Shown: in pieces, positions 56,560 to 64,000 of the stretch | How the letters are laid out: each line of letters starts with the position of its first letter | How positions within the stretch are numbered: the stretch's first letter is position 1 | Origin: Burkholderiales bacterium | Lineage (GTDB): Bacteria; Pseudomonadota; Gammaproteobacteria; Burkholderiales; Burkholderiaceae_E | NCBI GenBank assembly: GCA_026399835.1 | Contig: JAPLQE010000059.1 | Location: forward strand, 1-64,000 | Reading direction: 5' to 3' | Length of the DNA stretch: 64,000 nucleotides | The notes under the pieces: model-generated | Database searches by the model: none | What the model saw: only the letters and a program-made list of their open reading frames with translations | What the model was told of the DNA's origin: nothing | Made by a program: the position numbers and the translations under genes

Positions 56560-57480
56560 TCAGCGCGTCATGGAGAGTTCGCCCGGCGCGCCGATCGACG
56601 CGCGGGCCTTGGAGGTGCTGGCCAGCATGATCACCAGCGTCAGCACGTACGGCGCGGCGTTCCACAGGTGATAGCCGGCCTGGATGCCGACCGCCTGCAG
56701 CGCCGGGCCGATCGAGCCCGCGCCGCCGAAGATCAGGGCCGCGCGGAAGCAGCCGAGCGGCCGCCAGCGCGCGAAGATGACCAGTGCGACCGCCATCACG
56801 CCCTGCCCGCTCGACAGCGCCTCGTTCCAGCTGCCCGGGTAGTAGAGCGACAGGTAGGCACCGGCCACGCCGCCAAAGAAGCCTCCCATCGCGGTCGCCA
56901 TCACGCGGGTGCGTGCCACCGACAGGCCGAGCGCGCGCGCCGCGTCGGCCGAGTCGCCGACGGTGCGCAGCTGCAGCCCCCAGCGGGTGTTGGCGAACGC
57001 CCAGTGCAGCACGAACGCGAGCACCGCGCCGACGATGAACAGCACGTTGACCTGCAGCGCCGCGCGCAGCGCGGGCCGGTCGCTCCAGGCGCCGAGGTCG
57101 AGCGAGGGCAGGCGCGGCGCGGTCGGCTGGATGTAGCCCTTGCCGAAGAAGTACGCCAGACCCAGCCCCAGCACGATCAGCGAGATCCCGATCGCGGTGT
57201 CGTTGACCCGCGGCAGGCTGCACAGCAGGCCGTGGACCGCGCCGAACACCACGCCCGAGCAGCCGGCCGCGAGCACGCCGAGCCACGGCGAACCGCTGTG
57301 GTACGAGACCGCATAGCCGAACATCGCGCCGAACACCATCGTGCCCTCGAGCCCGAGGTTGATGCGCCCCGACTTCTCGGTGATGCACTCGCCGAGCGAC
57401 ACGAAGAGGAAGGGCGTGGACACCCGGATCGCGCCGCCCATGACGGCGATGAGCACGGTCAGCAGCGCGTCGAGGGTCAT
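56560..57480 (-). CDS. ABC transporter permease, BMP/nucleoside type
   Basis: A 306-residue membrane protein with about eight helices and the family block TEKSGRINLGLEGTMVFGA, followed by GGFFGGVAGAYLSL. It is the second permease of the system and pairs with the gene just upstream. Its start overlaps the previous stop by four bases. The formamidase gene follows after 32 bases. Confidence 0.9.
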   Translation of the reverse strand: MTLDALLTVLIAVMGGAIRVSTPFLFVSLGECITEKSGRINLGLEGTMVFGAMFGYAVSYHSGSPWLGVLAAGCSGVVFGAVHGLLCSLPRVNDTAIGISLIVLGLGLAYFFGKGYIQPTAPRLPSLDLGAWSDRPALRAALQVNVLFIVGAVLAFVLHWAFANTRWGLQLRTVGDSADAARALGLSVARTRVMATAMGGFFGGVAGAYLSLYYPGSWNEALSSGQGVMAVALVIFARWRPLGCFRAALIFGGAGSIGPALQAVGIQAGYHLWNAAPYVLTLVIMLASTSKARASIGAPGELSMTR

Positions 57481-58544
57481 CGCCGTTCCTTCGGCATGAA
57501 CGCCTCGCCGGCGAGGATGGCGACGAACAGCAGGCCCTGCAGCACCAGCGTGGTCGCGTCGGGCAGGTCGAGGCGGCGCTGCAGCAGGCTGCCGGCCGCG
57601 GCGATGCCGCCCATCAGGATCGCCACCGGCACGATCGCCAGCGGCTGCTGGCGGGCCATGAAGGCGACCAGGATGCCGGTGGTGCCGTAGCCGGCGAGCA
57701 CCGAGGCGTTGGCCGCGCTGTGCACCGCCATCACCTCGATCGCGCCGGCCAGGCCCGCGGCCGCGCCGCCGAGCGCGCAGGCCGCGACGATCAGCGCGCC
57801 CACCGGCAGGCCCACCAGCATCGCGGCGCGCGGGTTGCCGCCCGCCACCCGCAGCGCGAACCCCTGGGTGCTGCGGGACAGGGCGAGCTGCGCGATCGCG
57901 CAGGCGACGACGCCGATCGCCAGCCCCCAGTGGACGTCGAGCCAGGGGATCTGGCCGATCATCGCGCTGTCGGCCAGCGGCAGCGTCGACGGCTTGTTCA
58001 GGCTGGCCGGGTCACGCAGCGGACCCTCGACCATGTGGTTGAACACCGCGATCGCGATGTAGGAGAGCAGCAGGCTGCTGATCGTCTCGTTGAGCCCGCG
58101 ATAGGCGCGGAAGAAGCCCGCGAGCGCGAACCACGTGCCGCCCGCCGCGGCCCCCGCGATCGCGCCGGCGACCAGTGCCGCGGGCCCGAGCGAAGGCGCC
58201 AGAGGCACCGCCACCGCCGCCGCGGCCAGCGCACCGAGCGCCAGTGCGCCCTCCCCGCCGATCACCACCAGCCCGGCCTGCGCGGGGATCGCGACCGCGA
58301 GCCCCGTGAGGATCAGCGGCGCGGCCCGCAGCAGCGTGTTGTTCCACGAGAACCCGCTGGCGAAGCCGCCCTCGATGATGGTCGCGTACACCTCCAGCGG
58401 GTTGCGCCCGAGGAGCGACACGAACACCCCGAAGGCCAGCAGCCCGACGACGATCGAGCCGATCGGCACGAGCCACGCGCGCACCGCCGGCGAGACGTTC
58501 ACCGGGCGGAGCGCGGCGGCGAGGACCGACTGGACGGTGGACAT
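57477..58544 (-). CDS. ABC transporter permease, BMP/nucleoside type
   Basis: A 355-residue membrane protein with about ten helices and the branched-chain/BMP-permease features VVIGGEGALALGA, RGLNETISSLLLSYIA and GGNPRAAMLVGLPV. Together with the second permease it forms the membrane channel for the substrate delivered by the binding protein. It follows the binding-protein gene by 28 bases. Confidence 0.9.
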   Translation of the reverse strand: MSTVQSVLAAALRPVNVSPAVRAWLVPIGSIVVGLLAFGVFVSLLGRNPLEVYATIIEGGFASGFSWNNTLLRAAPLILTGLAVAIPAQAGLVVIGGEGALALGALAAAAVAVPLAPSLGPAALVAGAIAGAAAGGTWFALAGFFRAYRGLNETISSLLLSYIAIAVFNHMVEGPLRDPASLNKPSTLPLADSAMIGQIPWLDVHWGLAIGVVACAIAQLALSRSTQGFALRVAGGNPRAAMLVGLPVGALIVAACALGGAAAGLAGAIEVMAVHSAANASVLAGYGTTGILVAFMARQQPLAIVPVAILMGGIAAAGSLLQRRLDLPDATTLVLQGLLFVAILAGEAFMPKERR

Positions 58545-58572
58545 CGTCGGGGCTGCGGGCCGGGCGCTCCGA

Positions 58573-59685
58573 TCAGGCCGGGATCGAGCCGAGCACGCCC
58601 TCGACCAGGTAGTTCATCTTCTCGAGCTCGAGGTTGGTCATCTCGAGCGAGGTGCCCGCCGGGATCACCGTGCCGCCCTTGTTGTCCTTGAGCGGGCCCT
58701 TGAAGATCGCGAAGCTGCCGCTGGTCAGCGCGGTGCGGGCAGCGTCGCCGGCGGCCTTGGCCGCGGGCGTCACCGACGGACCGTAGGCCGACATCTTCAC
58801 GAAGCCTTCCTTCAGGCCGCCGCGCAGGAAGTTCAGGTGCGGCTTGCCGGTGCGGGCCGCGTCGACCAGCATGCCGTACGGCGTCGACCAGTCCCACTCG
58901 GCGCCGGTCAGGTAGCCCTTGGGCGCGAGCGCGGCCTGGCTGGCGTGGTAGCCGCAGGTCATGATGCCGCGCTTCTCGGCGGTCTCGATCATGACCTTCG
59001 GGCCGTCGACGTGGCAGGTGACCACGTCCACGCCCTGGTCCACCAGGCTGTTGGTCGCCTCGGCTTCCTTGACCGCCATCGACCAGTCGCCGGTGAAGAT
59101 CACGCGGGTGGTGATCGACGGGTCGACCGAGCGCGCGCCCATCGTGAACGCGTTGATGTTGCGCAGCACCTGCGGGATCGGCTTGGCGGCGACGAAGCCG
59201 AGCTTCTTCGACTTGCTCATGTGGCCGGCGACGACCCCCGCGACGTACTGCGCACCGTCGATGTAGCCGAAGTAGGAACCGGCGTTCTTCGGATGCTTGC
59301 CGTCGGTCCACATGCCGCCGCCGTGCGCGAAGCGCACTTTCGGGTACTTCTCGGCCATGCGCAGCATGTGCGGGTCGAAGTAGCCGAACGAGGTGGCGAA
59401 GATCAGCGACGCCTTGTCCTGCGTGATCATCGCTTCCATCGTCTTCTGGACGGCGATGGTCTCGGGCACCTTCTCCTCCTCGACCACCTTCACGCCGGGC
59501 AGCTTCTTCAGCGCCGCGGCGGCCTGCGCCTGCGCCTGGTTGTAGCCGAAGTCGTCGCGCGGACCGACGTAGATGACGCCGACGGTGATCGGCGACTGGG
59601 CCGAGGCGCGCAGCGGCAGGCCGGCGGCGGACACCAGGCCGGCGGCGCCGGCGGCTTGGAGCAGGGAGCGACGCGAGGTGATCAT
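58573..59685 (-). CDS. BMP family ABC transporter substrate-binding protein
   Basis: A 370-residue periplasmic protein with a twin-arginine-like signal (RRSLLQAAGAAGLVSAAG, cleavage near ASA-QS). The Bmp fold shows in ITVGVIYVGPRDDFGYNQAQ, FATSFGYFDPHMLRMAEKYP and GYIDGAQYVAGVVAGHMS. BMP proteins carry nucleosides and related nitrogen compounds; here the linked hydrolases suggest a ureide or amide ligand. It is the first gene of the operon, and the ATG at 59685 gives the best signal peptide; a longer in-frame start adds unconserved residues. Confidence 0.92.
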   Translation of the reverse strand: MITSRRSLLQAAGAAGLVSAAGLPLRASAQSPITVGVIYVGPRDDFGYNQAQAQAAAALKKLPGVKVVEEEKVPETIAVQKTMEAMITQDKASLIFATSFGYFDPHMLRMAEKYPKVRFAHGGGMWTDGKHPKNAGSYFGYIDGAQYVAGVVAGHMSKSKKLGFVAAKPIPQVLRNINAFTMGARSVDPSITTRVIFTGDWSMAVKEAEATNSLVDQGVDVVTCHVDGPKVMIETAEKRGIMTCGYHASQAALAPKGYLTGAEWDWSTPYGMLVDAARTGKPHLNFLRGGLKEGFVKMSAYGPSVTPAAKAAGDAARTALTSGSFAIFKGPLKDNKGGTVIPAGTSLEMTNLELEKMNYLVEGVLGSIPA

Positions 59686-59785
59686 GGGGACTCCTTGGAG
59701 GCGGGGCGATGGGGGCGACAGCGGGCGCGGTCTGCGGGTGGGTGGCGAGGCGTGCCCGGGCGGTGGCGCTGGGTACACCAACATG

Positions 59786-59814
59786 AATACAAGATTGCCG
59801 GCGAAGCTTCGCAA
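59786..59814 (-). promoter_or_regulatory. Predicted promoter of the BMP-formamidase-hydrolase operon, with palindrome
   Basis: On the minus strand TTGCGA (59814-59809) and TGTATT (59791-59786) form a -35/-10 pair with a 17-base spacer, about 100 bases before the binding-protein ATG. The -35 region overlaps a perfect palindrome GCGAAGCTTCGC (59801-59812). The surrounding stretch is AT-richer than the rest of the window. The palindrome is a candidate site for the GntR regulator encoded next door. Confidence 0.45.
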
Positions 59815-59956
59815 GATGCGTGCCGGGGCTGCGGGGGGGTCTTCGCACGCCCGGCGGGCGGGCTCGGCGCCAACGCGGTGCGGGTCACCGGAACGGATCC
59901 CGCTCCCGGTCCGGCGCGCTGCACCGTTTGCGGGCGGCACCGGCGCGGCGCCCGGC

Positions 59957-60625
59957 TCAGTCGCCGGCGCGTTCGCGGGCTTCGTGCAGCATGTGCAGCG
60001 TGATCTTGCGGACCTCGGCCTTGCTGGCCTCGATGTGCGTGCGCAGCAGCATCACCGCCTGATCGGCGCGGCGCTGCACGATGGCGCGCAGGATCTTGCC
60101 GTGTTCCTGGTAGGTCGCATCGACGCGCGGCGCCTTGGTGAAGTCGAGCCGGCGGATGATGCGGATGCGCTCGGTGACCTCGGCATGCACGCGCGACATC
60201 TCGCGGTTGCCGGCGCTCGCCACCAGCGTCGCGTGGAAGGCCTCGTCGAGCGTCGCCACCACCCGCATCTCGGTCTCGCGCTCGTCGGCGGGGCCGGTCC
60301 AGGTGCGGCGAAGCGGCTCGAGCTCCGGCCTCGTCTCGGTCTCGCACAGCCGGCGCACCGCGGTGCTCTCGAGCACGATGCGCAGGTCGTAGAGCGCCTC
60401 GAACTGCACGAAGTCGAAGGGCTTGACCCGCCAGCCGGCGCGGAACATGACCTCGAGGTAGCCCTCGTGCTCGAGCCGGTAGAGCGCCTCGCGGACGGGC
60501 GTGCGCGAGGCCTGAGTGCGCTCGGAGATCTCGGTCTCGGTGAACCGGTCGCCCGGCAGCAGCCGGAAGTCGAAGATGTCCTGCTTGACCCGCTCGTAGA
60601 CCAGGGTCGCGAGGTTCACGGCCAT
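59957..60625 (-). CDS. GntR family regulator with FCD ligand domain
   Basis: A 222-residue FCD-type regulator. The winged helix has YERVKQDIFDFRLLPGDRF and ASRTPVREALYRLEHEGYL; the FCD domain follows from about residue 85 with DEAFHATLV and YQEHGKILRAI. ATG 60625 is chosen because AAGGAG lies 10-15 bases upstream; ATG 60661 is an alternative. It lies between the BMP operon and the dipeptide-type ABC genes on the same strand, so it could control either. Confidence 0.88.
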   Translation of the reverse strand: MAVNLATLVYERVKQDIFDFRLLPGDRFTETEISERTQASRTPVREALYRLEHEGYLEVMFRAGWRVKPFDFVQFEALYDLRIVLESTAVRRLCETETRPELEPLRRTWTGPADERETEMRVVATLDEAFHATLVASAGNREMSRVHAEVTERIRIIRRLDFTKAPRVDATYQEHGKILRAIVQRRADQAVMLLRTHIEASKAEVRKITLHMLHEARERAGD

Positions 60626-60665
60626 CGGGCGCTCGCTCCTTCTCGGCGCGGAGGATGCCATGCGG

Positions 60666-61688
60666 TCAGCCGGGCATCTTCAGGCAGGCGACGCGGTGCA
60701 GCGCCACCGAGCCGGGCACCTGGCGCAGCCGCGGCATGGCCTTCGCGCAGCCGGCGTCGCCGTCGGGGCAGCGGCCGTGGAAGCGGCAGGCCGCCGGGTC
60801 CGGATCGACCGGGCTGCGGACCTCGCCGGCGAGCGGCACCGGCGCGCGGCCGCTGCCCGGGATCGCCGACAGCAGCGCGCGCGTGTACGGATGACCGGGC
60901 GAGTCGAACACCTGCGCGGCCGGGCCCTCCTCGACCACGCGGCCGAGGTACATCACCACCACGCGGTCGCACAGCAGCCGCACGACGTTCAGGTCGTGCG
61001 ACACGAAGAGATAGGTCAGCCCGCGCTCGCGGCGCAGGCGCGCCAGCAGCTGCAGCACCACCGCCTGCACCGACACGTCGAGCGCCGCGGTCGGCTCGTC
61101 CAGGATCAGCAGCGAAGGCTCGGGCGCCAGCGCCCGCGCGATGCCGACCCTCGCCCGCTGGCCGCCCGACAGCTGGTGCGGCCAGCGGCCGAGGAGCTCG
61201 GCGGGCAGCCCGACCTCGTCGGCGATGCGGCGCACACGCTCGTCGACGTCGCCGGGAATCCCGAGCCGCAGCAGCGGCTCGGCGATCGCCTCGCGGGCCG
61301 TCTGCCGCGGGTCGAGGCTGTCGGTCGCATCCTGGAACACCAGCTGGATCTTCGCGCGCGTGCCCGAGGTCGCGAAGGCGCGCGCCGGCACTGCGCCGAT
61401 GTCGCGGCCCTCGAAGGTGATCGTGCCCTCGCTCGGATCGAGCAGGCGGGCCAGCAGGCGCGCCAGCGTCGACTTCCCGCAGCCGGACTCGCCGACCAGC
61501 CCGACCGACTCGCCGCGCCGCAGCGCGAGGTCGATCGCGTCGACGGCGTGCAGCACCGGCGCGCGCTTGCCGCTGCCGAGCGGGAAGCGCTTGGACAGGC
61601 CGGTGGCGGCGACCAGCGGTGCGTCATCGCCCGCGACGCCGGCGACGCCCTCGGACGCCGTCAGCCCGGCGGCAGCGGATTCGCGCAT
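60666..61688 (-). CDS. Dipeptide/oligopeptide ABC transporter ATP-binding protein (DppF-like)
   Basis: A 340-residue ATPase with Walker A GESGCGKST, signature LSGGQRARVGIARAL and Walker [13 protein letters not shown], plus the C-terminal oligopeptide-transporter extension HPYTRALLSAIP and CRFHGRCP. It is the second ATPase of a peptide-type importer. Its start overlaps the end of the preceding ATPase gene by 28 bases. The transported compound is unknown; such systems also carry nickel, opines and other small molecules. Confidence 0.9.
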   Translation of the reverse strand: MRESAAAGLTASEGVAGVAGDDAPLVAATGLSKRFPLGSGKRAPVLHAVDAIDLALRRGESVGLVGESGCGKSTLARLLARLLDPSEGTITFEGRDIGAVPARAFATSGTRAKIQLVFQDATDSLDPRQTAREAIAEPLLRLGIPGDVDERVRRIADEVGLPAELLGRWPHQLSGGQRARVGIARALAPEPSLLILDEPTAALDVSVQAVVLQLLARLRRERGLTYLFVSHDLNVVRLLCDRVVVMYLGRVVEEGPAAQVFDSPGHPYTRALLSAIPGSGRAPVPLAGEVRSPVDPDPAACRFHGRCPDGDAGCAKAMPRLRQVPGSVALHRVACLKMPG

Positions 61689-62644
61689 GCGAAGTCCTCG
61701 GTGGCATCCACGCGGACGTGGCGGATCGCGCTCGAGCAGGCCTCGAGCGCATTCGGGCAGCGCTCGATGTAGCGGCACGGCGGCAGGTCGGCGCGACGCA
61801 GGTCGGGCAGGCCGCCGGCGATCGGCTGCAGCTCGTCCAGCGACGCACGCCCGGCCGGCGTCGAGCCGATCAGCGCCCGGGTGTACGGATGGCGGGGCGA
61901 GGCGAAGAGCCGCGCGGTGGCGCCGGCCTCGACGACGTGGCCGGCGTGCATCACGACGATCCGGTCGCAGAAGTCGGCGGCGAGCGCGAGGTCGTGGGTG
62001 ATCAGCAGCGTCGCCACGCGGTCGGCGCGCGCCCGCTCGCGGATCAGCTCGAGCACCGCCGCCTGGGTCGTCACGTCCAGGCCGGTGGTCGGCTCGTCGG
62101 CGATCAGCAGGCGCGGCCGGCTCGACATCGCCAGCGCGATCATCACCCGCTGGCACATGCCGCCCGAGAGTTCGAACGGATAGGCGTGGAAGCGACGCTC
62201 CGGATCGGCGATCGCGACCTCGCGCAGGCAGGCGACGGCGCGCGCGCGCAGGTCGACCGAGCGGATCGCGTGATGGCGCGCGAGCACGTCCTCGAGCTGC
62301 TCGCCGATCTTGCGGATCGGATTGAGCGCCGCGCGCGGGTTCTGGAAGACCATGCCGATCTCGCGGCCCCGCAGGTCCTGCAGCTCGCGCTCGGTCGCCG
62401 CACGCAGGTCGATGCCGTCGAAGCGGATCCGGCCGGAAGTGATCCGCGCCGCGCGGTCCGACAGGCCGAGCAGCGCATGGCACAGCACCGACTTGCCCGA
62501 GCCCGACTCGCCCACCAGCCCGACGATCTCGCCACGGCCGATCGACAGGCTCACGTGGTCGAGCGCGCGCACCGTGCCCGAGCGCGTGCGGAACTCCAGC
62601 GACATGTCGTCGATGGACAGCAGCGGCGGCGCGTCCTGGCTCAT
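61661..62644 (-). CDS. Dipeptide/oligopeptide ABC transporter ATP-binding protein (DppD-like)
   Basis: A 327-residue ATPase with Walker A GESGSGKSV, signature LSGGMCQRVMIALAM and Walker B LLIADEPTTGLD, ending with the HPYTRALIGSTP and CRYIERCP oligopeptide-type extension. Its ATG overlaps the permease stop by four bases. It forms a heterodimer with the next ATPase. Confidence 0.9.
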   Translation of the reverse strand: MSQDAPPLLSIDDMSLEFRTRSGTVRALDHVSLSIGRGEIVGLVGESGSGKSVLCHALLGLSDRAARITSGRIRFDGIDLRAATERELQDLRGREIGMVFQNPRAALNPIRKIGEQLEDVLARHHAIRSVDLRARAVACLREVAIADPERRFHAYPFELSGGMCQRVMIALAMSSRPRLLIADEPTTGLDVTTQAAVLELIRERARADRVATLLITHDLALAADFCDRIVVMHAGHVVEAGATARLFASPRHPYTRALIGSTPAGRASLDELQPIAGGLPDLRRADLPPCRYIERCPNALEACSSAIRHVRVDATEDFACANPLPPG

Positions 62645-63540
62645 GTGCGCCGCCTCGGGTCGAGCAGGTCGCGCAGCGCGTCGCCGAGCAGGTTGAACGA
62701 GAACACCGCGAGCATCAGCACCGCGCCCGGGAAGAGCGCGACCCACCATTCGCCGGACATGATGTACTGCGCGCCCTCCGCGACCATGATCCCCCACTCC
62801 GGGGTCGGCGGCCGCACGCCCAGGCCGATGAAGGACAGCCCGGCCGCGTTGAGGATCGCCCAGCCCATGTTGAGCGACACCTGCACCGCGATCGGCGGCA
62901 GCAGGTTCGGGAAGACGTGGCGCATCAGCACGCCCCATTCCGAGTTGCCCGCCAGGCGCGCCGACTCGACGAAGCCCGCGCTGCGGCGCACGTTCGCCTC
63001 GGCCCGCGCGACGCGGATGTAGAACGGCAGGTTGATGATCGCGGTGGCGATCACGATGTTGGCCAGGGTGTTGCCGAGCGCCGCGACGATGCCCATCGCG
63101 AGCACGAAGAGCGGGAACGCCATGATCGTGTCGGCCGAGCGGGACACGATGCGGTCGAGCCAGCCGCCGAAGAAGCCCGCGGCCGCACCGAGCGTGGCGC
63201 CCACCACGAACGACAGGGCGACCGCCGCCACCGCCAGGCCCAGGTCGAGCCGGGTCGCGACGATGCAGCGCGACAGGATGTCGCGACCGAGTGCGTCGGT
63301 GCCGAACCAGTGGGAGGCCGACGGCGGCTGCAGCGCGATCGAGGGCGCGGTGGCCAGCGGGTCGTGCGGCGCCAGCCAGGGGCCGAACAGCGCGACCAGC
63401 ACCAGCGCGGCGAACAGGCCCGCAGCGAGCAGCGTGACCGGGTTCTCGGTCAGCACGTGCCGCAGGTGGCCGCCGCGCGGCGCAGCGGGCCGGGCCGCGT
63501 CAGGCGCGGCGCGGGCGGCGGAGGGGGGCAGCGCGCTCAT
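62641..63540 (-). CDS. Dipeptide/oligopeptide ABC transporter permease (DppC-like)
   Basis: A 299-residue inner-membrane permease with about six helices. The N-terminal cytoplasmic part precedes the conserved FGPWLAPHDPLAT and HWFGTDALGRDILSR, which are hallmarks of DppC/OppC. A later ESARLAGNSEWGVLMRHVFPN is the coupling-helix region that meets the ATPases. It follows the DppB-like gene by 7 bases. Confidence 0.92.
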   Translation of the reverse strand: MSALPPSAARAAPDAARPAAPRGGHLRHVLTENPVTLLAAGLFAALVLVALFGPWLAPHDPLATAPSIALQPPSASHWFGTDALGRDILSRCIVATRLDLGLAVAAVALSFVVGATLGAAAGFFGGWLDRIVSRSADTIMAFPLFVLAMGIVAALGNTLANIVIATAIINLPFYIRVARAEANVRRSAGFVESARLAGNSEWGVLMRHVFPNLLPPIAVQVSLNMGWAILNAAGLSFIGLGVRPPTPEWGIMVAEGAQYIMSGEWWVALFPGAVLMLAVFSFNLLGDALRDLLDPRRRT

Positions 63541-63547
63541 CGCCGGC

Positions 63548-64000
63548 TCAGGCCTGCATGGCGACCCGCGGGTCGATCAGCAGGTAGGCGAGATCGATCA
63601 GCAGGTTGAGCAGCACGTAGAGCACTCCCATCGTCAGCACGAAGCCCTGCACCGGCGCATAGTCCGAAGCGGTGAGCGACTCGATCGCGAACGAGCCGAT
63701 GCCCGGCCAGGCGAAGACCTTCTCGACCAGCACGTTCGAGCCGAGCAGGAAGGAGAACACCATGCCGAGCGTGGTGACCACCGGCAGCAGCGCGTTGCGC
63801 AGCGCATAGCGCACCAGCACGGTCGGCGAGCGCAGCCCGAGGGCGCGCGCGGTCCGCACGAAGTCCGAGCCGAGCACGCCCAGCATCGAGGCCCGCGTCA
63901 TCCGCGTGATCGGCGCGAGCACGAAGAGCGCCATGGTGATCGCCGGCATCACCAGCTGGCTGGCGCAGGCCCACCAGAGCTCCAGGTCGCGGTCGAGCAA
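63548..64000 (-). CDS. Dipeptide/oligopeptide ABC transporter permease (DppB-like, partial)
   Basis: The C-terminal ~150 residues of a DppB/OppB permease, cut by the right edge of the window. VLGSDFVRTARALGLRSPTVLVRYALRNALLPVV is spread over the coupling region, and FAWPGIGSFAIESL is the family signature. The N-terminal half, and presumably the solute-binding protein gene, lie beyond the window. Confidence 0.9.
   Translation of the reverse strand: MLDRDLELWWACASQLVMPAITMALFVLAPITRMTRASMLGVLGSDFVRTARALGLRSPTVLVRYALRNALLPVVTTLGMVFSFLLGSNVLVEKVFAWPGIGSFAIESLTASDYAPVQGFVLTMGVLYVLLNLLIDLAYLLIDPRVAMQA

Noticed and set aside
1-64000. tRNA or rRNA genes
   Set aside because: No cloverleaf or rRNA-like sequence was recognised, and intergenic gaps are mostly too short; tRNAscan or Infernal would be decisive.

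Overview
The window is a stretch of high-GC chromosome, roughly 70-75% by eye, with almost no non-coding space. It very probably comes from a betaproteobacterium of the order Burkholderiales. The grounds are the minus-strand order tkt-gap ... pgk ... pyk ... fbaA ... purC-purE-purK-tsaC, a backbone typical of that order; a ccoI-S-N-O-Q-P-G-H cluster linked to fnr and hemN; and a Bug-type tripartite tricarboxylate receptor. No rRNA, tRNA, CRISPR array, insertion sequence, integrase or phage gene was found.

Layout. 1-4.8 kb: a lipoprotein hydrolase cut by the left edge, then tsaC-purK-purE and purC with a secreted fasciclin gene between them. 4.9-11 kb: accessory genes (serine hydrolase, hydroxypyruvate isomerase family, a lone acyl-CoA carboxylase carboxyltransferase subunit, a BLUF blue-light sensor, a cytochrome P450 with a small secreted protein). 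11.1-16.8 kb: fbaA and pyk, separated by an unrecognised 902-residue orphan gene of visibly lower GC. 16.9-28.3 kb: the high-affinity cbb3 cytochrome oxidase genes, assembly factors, the oxygen sensor Fnr and oxygen-independent HemN, with three near-identical FNR boxes placed as expected for a self-contained low-oxygen regulon. 28.4-34.6 kb: pgk, then an HD-GYP response regulator and an HPt protein, then gap and tkt. 34.7-43.4 kb: rsmE, a YidB-like protein, an exported RNase Sa/barnase-type ribonuclease with its barstar inhibitor, a DUF1631 protein, malic enzyme (maeB) and a soluble hybrid histidine kinase with an altered N box.

43.4-51.8 kb: a divergent catabolic locus around a GntR/FCD regulator. 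One arm encodes a large FAD plus 4Fe-4S 2-hydroxyacid dehydrogenase. The other encodes a serine-glyoxylate-type aminotransferase, a Bug receptor, a crotonase and a class III CoA-transferase. A perfect palindrome lies between the arms.

52.5-59.7 kb: a compact minus-strand operon with a BMP-type ABC transporter (binding protein, two permeases, double ATPase), a formamidase and two isochorismatase-fold cysteine hydrolases. One of these closely matches biuret hydrolase (BiuH) as remembered; the other may be a triuret hydrolase (TrtA-like) or another ureide hydrolase. The set looks like an uptake-and-hydrolysis system for a nitrogen-rich urea oligomer or related amide, and is the most interesting metabolic feature here. 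60-64 kb: a second GntR/FCD regulator and a dipeptide/oligopeptide-type ABC transporter operon that runs off the right edge.

Overall, conserved carbon and purine genes on the minus strand form a scaffold interrupted by blocks of accessory genes, many on the plus strand. Coordinates come from reading frames and start-site inspection. Functions come from motifs and remembered family features; no database search was possible.
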